This document shows positions 1-8,715 of a stretch of DNA of 64,000 nucleotides, one piece after another (position 1 is the first letter of the stretch; each line of letters starts with the position of its first letter). The position numbers and the translations under genes were made by a program. Under the pieces are notes generated by a model. That model was not told the DNA's origin and searched no databases. It was given only the letters and a program-made list of their open reading frames with translations. The stretch lies in assembly GCA_036391875.1 (NCBI GenBank), contig DASVZA010000007.1, positions 133,104 through 197,103 of the forward strand. Direction: 5' to 3'. The DNA comes from Parasulfuritortus sp036391875. GTDB lineage: Bacteria > Pseudomonadota > Gammaproteobacteria > Burkholderiales > Thiobacillaceae.

Positions 1-603
1 GATCTGCGCACGGTGGTGCTGGAGGTGCCGACCCAGGACGTGATCTCGCGCGACAACGTCTCGGTCAAGGTCAGCGCGGTGGTGTATTTCCGCATCGTCG
101 ATGCCGAAAAGGCCATCATCCAGGTGGTCGACTTCCTCAACGCCACCAGCCAGCTGGCCCAGACCATATTGCGCTCGGTGCTGGGCAAGCACCTGCTGGA
201 CGAAATGCTCGCGGAGCGCGAGCGGCTGAACCAGGATATCCAGCAGGCCCTGGATGCCCAGACCGACACCTGGGGCATCAAGGTCTCCAACGTCGAAATC
301 AAGCAGGTCGATCTGACCGAATCCATGATCCGCGCCATCGCCCGCCAGGCCGAGGCGGAACGCGAGCGGCGGGCCAAGGTCATCCATGCCGAGGGCGAAT
401 TGCAGGCCTCGGAAAAACTGTCCCAGGCCGCGGCGATCCTGGCCAGGGAACCCCAGGCGATCACGCTGCGCTATCTGGAAACGCTAACCGTGATCGGCGC
501 CGACAAGAACACCACGGTGGTGTTTCCGCTGCCCGTCGATCTGCTGACGGCCCTGGTGGAGCAGCGCCATGGCGGCATCCGGAGGAATACCGATGACGAT
601 TGA
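1..603 (+). CDS. SPFH/Band 7 (stomatin/slipin-like) protein, C-terminal part
   Basis: The reading frame is open from base 1, so the N-terminus, including any membrane anchor, lies outside the window. The visible 200 residues begin inside the Band 7 core (LRTVVLEVPTQDVISRDNV, then VSAVVYFRIVDAEKA), followed by the Ala/Glu/Arg-rich helix typical of SPFH proteins (RQAEAERERRAKVIHAEGE) and the short C-terminal segment (ITLRYLETLTVIGADKNTTVVFPLP) seen in slipins. Such proteins form membrane-anchored oligomers and often work with an NfeD-family partner encoded upstream, which cannot be checked here. The last codons overlap the transketolase start by 11 bases, so the two genes are probably co-transcribed. 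The exact physiological role is unknown. Confidence 0.9.
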   Translation, partial: DLRTVVLEVPTQDVISRDNVSVKVSAVVYFRIVDAEKAIIQVVDFLNATSQLAQTILRSVLGKHLLDEMLAERERLNQDIQQALDAQTDTWGIKVSNVEIKQVDLTESMIRAIARQAEAERERRAKVIHAEGELQASEKLSQAAAILAREPQAITLRYLETLTVIGADKNTTVVFPLPVDLLTALVEQRHGGIRRNTDDD

Positions 604-2737
604 TCCCTCCCCCGCAGGCGATGCGGCGCTTCCCGGCGGCGCGCCGTACCCGGCGGCCGGCGTGTCGGCCGAGCTCGATCGGCTCTGCATCGACACCCTG
701 CGCTTCCTCTCGGTGGACATGGTGCAGAAGGCCGACAGCGGCCATCCGGGCCTGCCGCTCGGCGCCGCGCCGATGGCCTATGTGCTGTGGACCCGCTGGC
801 TCAAGTGCAACCCGCGCAACCCGGACTGGTTCAACCGCGACCGCTTCGTGCTGTCGGCCGGACACGGCTCGGCGCTGCTCTACAGCCTGCTGCATTTGAC
901 CGGCTACGACATCGCCCTGGACGACCTCCGGCAGTTCCGGCAATGGGGCAGCAAGGCCCCCGGCCATCCCGAGCGCGGCCAGACGCCAGGCGTCGAGGTC
1001 ACCACCGGGCCGCTCGGCCAGGGCTTCGCCAACGCAGTCGGCATGGCCATCGCCGAGGCCCAGCTCGCTGCTCGCTACAACCGGCCCGGTCATGAGCTGA
1101 TCGACCACCGCACCTACGCCATCGTCAGCGACGGCGACCTGATGGAAGGGGTGGCCGCCGAGGCGGCGTCGCTGGCCGGGCACCTGCGGCTCGGCAAGCT
1201 GACCTTCCTATATGACGACAACCGCGTCACCCTGGCCGCCGGAACCGACCTCGACTTTTCCGAGCAGCGCGCCAAACGGTTCGAGGCCTACGGCTGGCAT
1301 ACGGTGACGGTCGACGACGGCAACGACCTGGCGGCGATCGACGCGGCGCTGGCGGCCGCCTGGGAAGAACGGTCGCGGCCGTCATTGATCCTGGTACGCA
1401 CCCACATCGGCTACGGTTCGCCGCTGCAGGACAGCTTCAAGGCCCACGGTTCGCCCCTGGGCGCGGACGGCGTGCGCAAGACCAAGGAGGCCCTGGGCTG
1501 GCCAGTCGAGCCGGATTTCCTCGTCCCAGACGCGGTGCTTGGCCGTTTCCGCCAGGCGGTGGTGCGCGGCGCGGCCGACGAGGCGGCCTGGAACGCGGCG
1601 CTCTCTGCCTATGGCGGCCGGTTTCCGGATCTTTACGGGGAATTGCTGGACCGCCTGCACGGCCGGCTGCCGCCGGGCTGGGACGCCGACATCCCGCAAT
1701 TCGAGGCCGACGCCAAGGGACTGGCCACGCGCGAAGCCTCCGGCAAGGTGATGAACGCCATCGCGCCCCGCCTGCCGGCGCTGATCGGCGGCTCCGCCGA
1801 TCTCGATCCGTCGACCAAGACGGCACTGGCCGGCGGCGGCGATTTCAGTCCACCGGCCGGAGCGGATTCGGACCAGCAAGGCTCCGTGGGCGGCGGCTGG
1901 AGCGCGGCCGGGCGCAACCTGCATTTCGGCGTCCGCGAACACGCGATGGGTGCCATCGTCAACGGCCTGGCCGCCCACGGCGGCTGCATTCCCTATGGCT
2001 CGACCTTTCTCATCTTCTCCGACTACTTGCGGCCGGCGCTCCGCCTGGCGGCGCTGGCCGGCCTGCACGTGATCCATGTCTTCACCCACGACAGCATCGC
2101 GGTCGGCGAGGACGGCCCGACCCATCAGCCGGTGGAGCACCTGGCCAGCCTTCGGGCGATCCCGAATCTGCTCCTGATCCGTCCGGCCGACGCCAATGAA
2201 ACCGCGGTCGCCTGGCAGGTCGCTCTGGAAGCGCGGGACCGCCCGGTGGCCCTGGTCCTGACCCGGCAGAGCGTGGCCACGCTCGACCGCAGCCGCCATG
2301 CCCCAGCCGAAGGGCTGCGCCGCGGCGCCTACGTCCTGAGCGACGCGCCGGACGGCAAGCCCGAACTGATCCTGATCGCCAGCGGCTCGGAGGTCGGGCT
2401 GATCGCGGCGGCCGCCGAGCGCCTGGGCCAGGAAGGCATCGCCGTGCGCTGCGTCTCGATGCCCAGTTGGGAACTGTTCGAGGCCTTGCCGCAGGCCGAA
2501 CGCGACGCGGTGCTGCCGCCCAAGGTCGAGGCCCGGCTCGCGGTGGAGCTGGGCGTGGCGCAAGGCTGGGAACGCTACGTCGGCGCCAAGGGCGACATGC
2601 TCGGCGTCGAACGCTTCGGCGCTTCGGCGCCTGGCGCCGTGCTGCTGCGGGAATACGGATTCACCGTCGACAACGTCTGTGCCCGGGCACGCGCGGTGCT
2701 GGCCCGCCGAGACGGTCCCGCTTCGTCGGCGGGCTGA
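593..2737 (+). CDS. tkt: Transketolase
   Basis: Thiamine-diphosphate enzyme that moves two-carbon ketol units between sugar phosphates in the pentose phosphate pathway and, in autotrophs, the Calvin cycle. The 714-residue product carries the N-terminal substrate region (GHPGLPLGAAPMAYVLW), the ThDP motif beginning SDGDLMEG and continuing to YDDNRVTL, and the pyrimidine-domain segments GGSADLDPS and FGVREHAMGAIVNG with EDGPTHQPVEHL. ATG at 593 is preferred over the upstream in-frame ATG at 569 because GGAGGAA (581-587) sits five bases before it. The product is about 50 residues longer than typical enzymes, mainly an Ala/Pro-rich N-terminal tail and a Gly-rich insert near residue 420. It overlaps the SPFH gene; an imperfect hairpin follows. 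Confidence 0.97.
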   Translation: MTIDPSPAGDAALPGGAPYPAAGVSAELDRLCIDTLRFLSVDMVQKADSGHPGLPLGAAPMAYVLWTRWLKCNPRNPDWFNRDRFVLSAGHGSALLYSLLHLTGYDIALDDLRQFRQWGSKAPGHPERGQTPGVEVTTGPLGQGFANAVGMAIAEAQLAARYNRPGHELIDHRTYAIVSDGDLMEGVAAEAASLAGHLRLGKLTFLYDDNRVTLAAGTDLDFSEQRAKRFEAYGWHTVTVDDGNDLAAIDAALAAAWEERSRPSLILVRTHIGYGSPLQDSFKAHGSPLGADGVRKTKEALGWPVEPDFLVPDAVLGRFRQAVVRGAADEAAWNAALSAYGGRFPDLYGELLDRLHGRLPPGWDADIPQFEADAKGLATREASGKVMNAIAPRLPALIGGSADLDPSTKTALAGGGDFSPPAGADSDQQGSVGGGWSAAGRNLHFGVREHAMGAIVNGLAAHGGCIPYGSTFLIFSDYLRPALRLAALAGLHVIHVFTHDSIAVGEDGPTHQPVEHLASLRAIPNLLLIRPADANETAVAWQVALEARDRPVALVLTRQSVATLDRSRHAPAEGLRRGAYVLSDAPDGKPELILIASGSEVGLIAAAAERLGQEGIAVRCVSMPSWELFEALPQAERDAVLPPKVEARLAVELGVAQGWERYVGAKGDMLGVERFGASAPGAVLLREYGFTVDNVCARARAVLARRDGPASSAG

Positions 2738-2775
2738 TGCGCTGCGCCGCTAGGGGTACGGCCAGCCAGAAACGA

Positions 2776-2803
2776 AAACGGCCCGCATCGCTGCGAGCCG
2801 TTT
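2776..2803 (-). terminator. Probable terminator of tRNA-Lys, possibly bidirectional
   Basis: AAACGGC (2776-2782) pairs with GCCGTTT (2797-2803) and CGCA with TGCG inside it, leaving one mismatch and a four-base loop. On the minus strand the stem runs into a T-rich stretch (GTTTTCGTTTC), which suits termination of the tRNA transcript; tkt on the plus strand may also end here. Confidence 0.55.
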
Positions 2804-2810
2804 GATGTAC

Positions 2811-2886
2811 TGGTGGGTTGTGTAGGATTCGAACCTACGACCGACGGATTAAGAGTCCGCAGCTCTACCAACTGAGCTAACAACCC
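2811..2886 (-). tRNA. tRNA-Lys, anticodon CTT, CCA encoded
   Basis: The minus strand folds into a 76-base cloverleaf. The acceptor stem GGGTTGT pairs with ACAACCC, followed by discriminator A and a genomically encoded CCA (2811-2813). The D arm contains AGCTCAGTTGG, and the T arm contains GGTTCGAATCC. The anticodon stem CGGA/TCCG encloses loop CTCTTAA, giving anticodon CTT, which reads AAG lysine codons. It lies about 110 bp upstream of and divergent from lysS, which encodes the synthetase that charges it. Confidence 0.96.
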
Positions 2887-2996
2887 CGAACAGGGCGCGA
2901 ATCATATTACGTACAAATTAAAAAAGCTAGCTCCCGGATGCATAAGGGCGAGTAAAATTGCGCGCTTTAGAATCCACCTCCAGCGGTTAACCGGAC

Positions 2997-4502
2997 ATGT
3001 CAGAGCAGCAGAACACCCCGCCCCAACAAGACGAAAACCAGATCATGGCCGAGCGCCGCGAGAAACTCGCCGCCTTGCGCGCCCAGGGCGTCGCCTTTCC
3101 GAACGACTTCGAGCGCAAGGACCAGGCCGGCGATCTGCACGCCCGCTACGGCGAGACCGACAGCGACTCCCTGGCCGCCACGCCGATCGAGGTGCAACTG
3201 GCCGGCCGGATGATGCTGAAGCGGGTGATGGGCAAGGCCAGCTTCGCCACCCTGCAGGACATGAGCGGGCGCATGCAGATCTACGTCAGCAAGGAACTGG
3301 TCGGCGACGAGGCCTACGATGCGTTCAAACGCTTCGACCTGGGCGACATCCTGGGCGTGGCCGGCCACCTGTTCCGGACCAAGACCAACGAACTGACCAT
3401 CCAGGCCACCCAGGTGCGCCTGCTGACCAAGTCGCTGCGTCCCCTGCCGGAGAAATTCCACGGCCTGACCGATACCGAACAGAAGTACCGCCAGCGCTAT
3501 CTGGACCTGATCACCAACGAGCCGAGCCGGCAGAACTTCATCCGCCGCTCCAGGATCATCCAGGGCATGCGCGAATTCTTCGTCTCGCGCGGCTTCCTGG
3601 AAGTCGAGACGCCGATGATGCACCCGATCCCCGGCGGCGCCTCGGCCAAGCCCTTCGTCACCCACCACAACGCCCTGGACATGGAACTGTTCCTGCGCAT
3701 CGCGCCGGAGCTCTACCTCAAGCGGCTGGTGGTCGGCGGCCTGGAGAAGGTGTTCGAGATCAACCGCAACTTCCGCAACGAGGGCATCTCGACCCGGCAC
3801 AACCCGGAATTCACCATGGTCGAGTTCTACGAGGCCTACCGGGACTACACCTACCTGATGGACTTCGTCGAGCAGATGCTGCGTGAGGTGGCGACCCAGA
3901 CCCTGGGCCACGCCGTGGTGCCCTACCAGGGCCACAACATCGACCTCGCCCAGCCGTTCGCCCGCCTGACCGCGCTGCAGGCCACGATCCAGTACAACCC
4001 GGAGCTGCAGGACGCGCCGCTCGACGACCGCGACTTCCTGGTCGAGGAACTGCGGCGGCGCAAGATCGCCTTCCGCAAGCACGACGGCATCGGCGGCCTG
4101 CAGCTGACCCTGTTCGAGGAAACCACCGAGCACAAGCTGATCCAGCCGACCTACATCGTCGACTACCCGGTCGAGACCTCGCCCCTGGCCCGCGCCTCGG
4201 ACGCCCGGCCCGGCATCACCGAGCGCTTCGAGCTGTACATCGCCGGCCGCGAAGTGGCCAACGGCTTCTCCGAGTTGAACGATCCGGAGGACCAGGCCGC
4301 CCGCTTCCAGGCCCAGGTGGCCGCCAAGGAGGCCGGCGACGAGGAGGCGATGTACTACGACGCCGACTACATCCGCGCTCTGGAACACGGCCTGCCGCCG
4401 ACCGCCGGCTGCGGCATCGGCATCGACCGCTTCGTCATGCTGCTGACCGACGCCGCCAGCATCCGCGACGTCATCCTGTTCCCGCAATTGCGCCGGGACT
4501 GA
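2997..4502 (+). CDS. lysS: Lysyl-tRNA synthetase, class II
   Basis: Charges tRNA-Lys with lysine in the cytoplasm. The 501-residue length matches bacterial LysS. An N-terminal OB-fold anticodon-binding domain (about residues 60-145, AGRMMLKRVMGKASFATLQD) precedes the class II catalytic domain with motif 1 near RRSRIIQGMREFF, motif 2 FRNEGISTRHNPEFTMVEFY, and motif 3 GCGIGIDRFVMLLT near the C-terminus. No strong Shine-Dalgarno sequence is visible before the ATG. The gene ends three bases before the stop codon of the convergent GGDEF-EAL gene, with no room for a terminator. The neighbouring tRNA-Lys is on the opposite strand. Confidence 0.97.
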   Translation: MSEQQNTPPQQDENQIMAERREKLAALRAQGVAFPNDFERKDQAGDLHARYGETDSDSLAATPIEVQLAGRMMLKRVMGKASFATLQDMSGRMQIYVSKELVGDEAYDAFKRFDLGDILGVAGHLFRTKTNELTIQATQVRLLTKSLRPLPEKFHGLTDTEQKYRQRYLDLITNEPSRQNFIRRSRIIQGMREFFVSRGFLEVETPMMHPIPGGASAKPFVTHHNALDMELFLRIAPELYLKRLVVGGLEKVFEINRNFRNEGISTRHNPEFTMVEFYEAYRDYTYLMDFVEQMLREVATQTLGHAVVPYQGHNIDLAQPFARLTALQATIQYNPELQDAPLDDRDFLVEELRRRKIAFRKHDGIGGLQLTLFEETTEHKLIQPTYIVDYPVETSPLARASDARPGITERFELYIAGREVANGFSELNDPEDQAARFQAQVAAKEAGDEEAMYYDADYIRALEHGLPPTAGCGIGIDRFVMLLTDAASIRDVILFPQLRRD

Positions 4503-4505
4503 GCC

Positions 4506-6602
4506 TCAGGCCGCCACCGGCCCTTGCAGGGCGTGGTGGTAGGCCTCGAACTCGGCGACCGGCATCGGCTTGCCGAACAGATAGCCCTGGAACACGTCGC
4601 AGCCCAGCGCTTTGAGCGCGGCGAATTGTTCCTTCGTCTCCACGCCCTCCGCCACCACGTGCAGCTTCAGGCCCCGGCCGAGCGAGACGATGGCCGTGGC
4701 GATCGGCGAATCGCCCGGGTCGGCATGCAGGCCGCTGACGAATGAGCGGTCGATCTTCAAGGTGTCGATGGGGAAACGCTGCAGGTAGCTCAGCGACGAG
4801 TAGCCGGTGCCGAAGTCGTCGATGGCGATGCGGAGGCCGATGGCCTTGAGCTCCCGCAGGTTGGCGATGCATTTCTCGATGTCGCCGACCATGGCGCTTT
4901 CGGTGATCTCCAGTTCCAGTTGCCGCGCCGGGAAACCGGTATCGGCCAGCATCCGTTCGATCACCCCGCTCAACTTGTCCTGCTGGAAATCGCGCGCCGA
5001 CAGGTTGACCGCCAGGCTGATCGGCCGCTCGCCGAACGCGAACGGCCGCATCTGGCTGCAGGCCCGGCGCAGGATGTAGCCGGTCAGCGGTTCGATCAGG
5101 GCGCTCTCCTCGGCGACCGGGATGAACTGGCTGGGCGGCACCCAGCCCAGCTCCTTGCTGTACCAGCGCGCCAGGGCCTCGACCCCGACGCAGCGGCCGG
5201 TCCGGTCGACCTTGGGTTGGTAATGGACCTCGATCTCTTCGCAGTCCAGGGCCCGGCGCAGGGCGCTTTCCAGCTTCATGCGCTGGGTGGCCAGGGTGTT
5301 CAGGCGGGCCGTGTAGAACTGGAAATTGTTCTTGCCACGCTCCTTGGCCAGGTACATCGCCGCATCGGCGTGCTTGAGCAGGGTCTGGGGTTCGTCGCCA
5401 TCCGACGGGTATTGGCTGACGCCGATGCTGCAGGTCACGTACAACTCCTGGCCGCCGACGAAGACCGGCCGGCCGATCTCCTCGGCCACCCGCTCCAGCA
5501 CCCGCACCACCGGCCCCATCTGGTAATAGCCGCTCAGCACCAGGACGAACTCGTCGCCGCCGTAGCGCGCCACCGTGTCGGTCTCGCGCAGACAGCCCTG
5601 CAGCCGCTTGCTGATCTCCAGCAGCAGCGTGTCGCCGGCATGATGGCCCAGGCTGTCGTTGATGAACTTGAAGTTGTCCAGGTCGAAGAAGGCGACGATG
5701 CAGAACAGGCTGTTGCGCCGGGCATGGCGGATCGCCTGTTCCAGGCGGTCGTTGAGCAGGTTGCGGTTGGGCAGGCCGGTGAGCTGGTCGTGGCTGGCGT
5801 GGTATTCCAGCTGTTCCTGGTAGCGCTTGCTCTCGGTGATGTCCTGGACCGTGCCCTCGTAGTAGAGGAAGGCGCCGTCCGGGCCGAACACCGAGCGGGC
5901 ATTCTCGGCGATCCAGATCAGGCTGCCGTCGCGCCGCCTGATCTCCGATTCGAAGCCCTGTACCAGGCCGTGCTCGGCCATCATGCGCTGGAAGCGGACC
6001 CGCTGTTCGGGATCGACATAGAGCTGGCTGCCGATGTCGCGCAGGTTGTCCATCAGTGCCGTCGGCGAGTCGTAGCCGTAGATCGCGGCCAGGGCCGGAT
6101 TGGCGTCCAGATAGCGGCCGTCGATCGTGGTCTGGAAGATGCCCTCCCGGCTGTGTTCGAAGATGCTGCGGTAGCGTGCCTCGGCCAGGGCCAGGGCATT
6201 GCGTGCCAGCACCTGGTCGGTGATGTCCTCGACGAAGGCCTCCAGCACCCGTTCGCCGTCCTCGGCCAGGACCGCCCGGCCGCGCTCGGAGACCCAGCGG
6301 ATCTGGCCGTCGGCCCGCTTGATCCGATATTCGATCCAGTAGTGGCGGCGATCGCGTATGGCCGCCAGCAGTTGCTCGCGGACCAGGTCGCGGTCCTCGC
6401 CGTAGGTGATCTGGTGATAGGAGATGCGCCGGCTGCCGACCAGGTCGTCGGACAGGTAGCCGGTCAGCCGCTGGCTGCCGCAACTGGCGAACAGCATCGT
6501 CCATTCCTCGTCGATCCGGCAGCGGAACAGCATGCCGTCCAGGTTGTTCACCAGGGTTTCCAGCATGCGGCCGAGATCGAGCTGAGGATTCTGAAAGGAC
6601 AT
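4506..6602 (-). CDS. PAS-PAS-GGDEF-EAL cyclic-di-GMP signalling protein
   Basis: A 698-residue cytoplasmic protein with no membrane segment. Two PAS domains (about 15-135 and 140-265, each ending in EDITD/QDITE-type PAC motifs) are followed by a GGDEF domain with intact YGGDEF (348-352) and an EAL domain with EALAR from residue 475, NLSARDFQ, ITESAM, DDFGTGYSS and LKIDRSF. Both catalytic motifs look complete, so diguanylate cyclase and phosphodiesterase activities are both possible; the balance is presumably set by a PAS ligand. The start at 6602 is chosen over an upstream ATG at 6653 because AGGAGT lies six bases ahead of it. It is convergent with lysS. Confidence 0.95.
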   Translation of the reverse strand: MSFQNPQLDLGRMLETLVNNLDGMLFRCRIDEEWTMLFASCGSQRLTGYLSDDLVGSRRISYHQITYGEDRDLVREQLLAAIRDRRHYWIEYRIKRADGQIRWVSERGRAVLAEDGERVLEAFVEDITDQVLARNALALAEARYRSIFEHSREGIFQTTIDGRYLDANPALAAIYGYDSPTALMDNLRDIGSQLYVDPEQRVRFQRMMAEHGLVQGFESEIRRRDGSLIWIAENARSVFGPDGAFLYYEGTVQDITESKRYQEQLEYHASHDQLTGLPNRNLLNDRLEQAIRHARRNSLFCIVAFFDLDNFKFINDSLGHHAGDTLLLEISKRLQGCLRETDTVARYGGDEFVLVLSGYYQMGPVVRVLERVAEEIGRPVFVGGQELYVTCSIGVSQYPSDGDEPQTLLKHADAAMYLAKERGKNNFQFYTARLNTLATQRMKLESALRRALDCEEIEVHYQPKVDRTGRCVGVEALARWYSKELGWVPPSQFIPVAEESALIEPLTGYILRRACSQMRPFAFGERPISLAVNLSARDFQQDKLSGVIERMLADTGFPARQLELEITESAMVGDIEKCIANLRELKAIGLRIAIDDFGTGYSSLSYLQRFPIDTLKIDRSFVSGLHADPGDSPIATAIVSLGRGLKLHVVAEGVETKEQFAALKALGCDVFQGYLFGKPMPVAEFEAYHHALQGPVAA

Positions 6603-6853
6603 CGAACACTCCTCTTGAGCAAAGAAGGTCATTTCCCGCGTTCCATACTGCAAGTCCTATCCTGTTTCCGAAGGCAACGCAGTTTCCGTGCCAGGGCGCA
6701 TGACCAGTCCCGGCCGCCGCAAGCCACTGAAATCGGGAAACGGCGCCCATAAAAGGTGCCGCTTCATCATCCCTTAACCATTCTGGTGCATACCGCCGGG
6801 CGCGCTTGGAGCCGTCGCTTTCCGGCCGCGGCCTTTGCCGATAAAGTGCCGCC

Positions 6854-7768
6854 ATGACTCCCGAACTCGCCCAGACCCTCGAACAGATCAATCGCGTCAT
6901 CCTCGGCAAGGAGAACCAGGCCCGGCTCTGCATGGCCTGCCTGCTGGCCCGCGGCCACCTCCTGATCGAGGACCAGCCCGGCGTCGGCAAGACCACGCTG
7001 GCCCATGTCCTGGCCAAGGTGCTCGGCCTCGACTACCAGCGCATCCAGTTCACCAGCGACCTGCTGCCGGCCGACATCCTGGGCGTCTCGGTGTTCGAGC
7101 GGGAGAGCGGCACCTTCCGCTTCCACCCCGGTCCCATCTTCGCCCAGCTGATCCTGGCCGACGAGATCAACCGTGCCAGTCCCAAAGCGCAGAGCGCACT
7201 GCTGGAAGCCATGGAGGAAGGCCAGGTCAGCATCGAAGGCGAGACCCGGCCGCTGCCGGCACCGTTCTTCGTCATCGCCACCCAGAACCCCGGCGACCAG
7301 GTCGGCGTGTTCCCGCTGCCCGAATCCCAGCTCGACCGCTTCATGATGCGCATCCGGCTGGGCTATCCCGACCCGACCGCCGAACGCGCCCTGCTCGCCG
7401 GCCAGGACCGGCGCGAGATCCTGGCCGACCTGCCGGCCATCCTGAGCCCGGAAAAACTCATGGAACAGCAGCGCCGGGTGCGCGAGGTGCGCGTCGCCGA
7501 CGCCCTGCTCGACTATCTCCAGGCCGTGATCGCCGCCAGCCGGCAGAACGCCGCATTCGCTGAAGGCCTGTCGCCGCGCGGCGGCCTGGCGCTCAAGCAC
7601 GCGGCCCAGGCCTGGGCCTATCTGGCCGGGCGCGACTTCGTCCAGCCGGAGGACGTCCAGGCCGTGCTGCCCGGCATCGTGACCCACCGCCTGCGGCCTG
7701 CCGCCGGCGTCACCGCGGCCGGCGATCAATGGGCCGCCCGCATCCTGCTCCAGGTCCCCATCCCCTGA
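6854..7768 (+). CDS. MoxR-family AAA+ ATPase
   Basis: A 304-residue AAA+ ATPase of the MoxR group, chaperone-like proteins usually paired with VWA or DUF58 proteins. Walker A is QPGVGKTT (residues 41-48), Walker B is LILADEINR, sensor 1 lies in FFVIATQNPGDQ, and the C-terminal lid includes SPRGGLALKHAAQAWA, as in other MoxR proteins. It opens a compact operon: the DUF58 gene starts six bases after the stop and the transglutaminase gene overlaps that in turn. This moxR-DUF58-tgpA order is common in proteobacteria and points to cell-envelope maintenance, though the client is not known. No strong ribosome site precedes the ATG. Confidence 0.93.
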   Translation: MTPELAQTLEQINRVILGKENQARLCMACLLARGHLLIEDQPGVGKTTLAHVLAKVLGLDYQRIQFTSDLLPADILGVSVFERESGTFRFHPGPIFAQLILADEINRASPKAQSALLEAMEEGQVSIEGETRPLPAPFFVIATQNPGDQVGVFPLPESQLDRFMMRIRLGYPDPTAERALLAGQDRREILADLPAILSPEKLMEQQRRVREVRVADALLDYLQAVIAASRQNAAFAEGLSPRGGLALKHAAQAWAYLAGRDFVQPEDVQAVLPGIVTHRLRPAAGVTAAGDQWAARILLQVPIP

Positions 7769-7773
7769 CGGGC

Positions 7774-8715
7774 ATGGCCAAAAGCCGTTTCAATTTTCCC
7801 TGGCGGCAGCCGGAGACGGAAACGGGGCCGATCAGACTGACTGCGCGCCGGCTGTATATCCTGCCCACCCGGGCCGGCCTGCTGTTCGGCCTGCTGCTGT
7901 TGGGCCTGCTGCTGGCCTCGGTCAACTACGGCATCAGCCTGGGCTACCTGTTCACCTTCATGCTGGCCGGCATCGGTTTCGCCGGGCTGTTCCACACCCA
8001 GCGCAACCTGCTGCACCTCACCTTGCGGCCGCTGGCGACGGCTCCGGTGTTCGTCGACGAAGCCGCCCGCTTCCGCCTGGTGCTGGACAACCCGGGCCGC
8101 CAGCCGCGCGGCGGCTTCAGCCTGATCCACGCCCGGGGAGCGAGCCTGCCGGTCGACCTGCCGCCGTCCGGCAGCGGCGAACTGGAACTGCCGCTGACCC
8201 AAGCCCGGCGCGGCCTGCATCACCCCGGCCGCTTGAGCCTGGCCTCGACCTGGCCGCTCGGCCTGTTTCGCTGCTGGACCGTGTTCGCGCTGGACTGGAG
8301 CGTGCTGGTCTATCCCCGGCCGGCGCCGACCCCGCTGCCTTTTCCCGCGTCGCCGGATGCGGGCGAGCGTTCGTCCCGGCACCGGCCCGGCGACGACGAG
8401 TTCGCCATGCTGCGCGAATACCGGCCCGGCGATTCGCCCCGCCGCATCGCCTGGAAGAGCGTCGCCCGCGGCCAGCCGCCGCTGACCAAGCAATTCGCCG
8501 GCGCCGGCGGCGAGGCGCTTTGGCTGGACTGGCTGGATTGCCCGGAGACGGAGACCGAAGGCCGCCTGTCCCGGCTGACCCGCTGGGTGATCGACGCCGA
8601 ACAGGCCGACCGCGCCTGGGGCCTGAACCTGCCCGGCTTCCGCCTACCGCCTGGGCACGGCGAACACCACCTCAGACAGGCCCTGGAGGCTCTGGCCCGC
8701 CATGGCGAAACCTGA
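7774..8715 (+). CDS. DUF58-domain membrane protein
   Basis: A 313-residue protein with two adjacent hydrophobic segments near the N-terminus (GLLFGLLLLGLLLASV and LGYLFTFMLAGIGFAGLF). A soluble region carries the DUF58 signature FAMLREYRPGDSPRRIAWKSVARG near residues 210-230. DUF58 proteins contain a VWA-like fold and accompany MoxR ATPases. The ATG at 7774 is used rather than an upstream in-frame ATG at 7729 because the latter lies inside moxR. The 3' end overlaps the next gene by 14 bases, indicating translational coupling. Function is inferred only from family and operon: an envelope-associated partner of the MoxR ATPase. Confidence 0.88.
   Translation: MAKSRFNFPWRQPETETGPIRLTARRLYILPTRAGLLFGLLLLGLLLASVNYGISLGYLFTFMLAGIGFAGLFHTQRNLLHLTLRPLATAPVFVDEAARFRLVLDNPGRQPRGGFSLIHARGASLPVDLPPSGSGELELPLTQARRGLHHPGRLSLASTWPLGLFRCWTVFALDWSVLVYPRPAPTPLPFPASPDAGERSSRHRPGDDEFAMLREYRPGDSPRRIAWKSVARGQPPLTKQFAGAGGEALWLDWLDCPETETEGRLSRLTRWVIDAEQADRAWGLNLPGFRLPPGHGEHHLRQALEALARHGET

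Noticed and set aside
4471..7017. 848-codon minus-strand frame over the GGDEF-EAL gene
   Set aside because: Out of frame with the real gene, of Arg/Pro/Gly-rich composition typical of GC-rich shadows.
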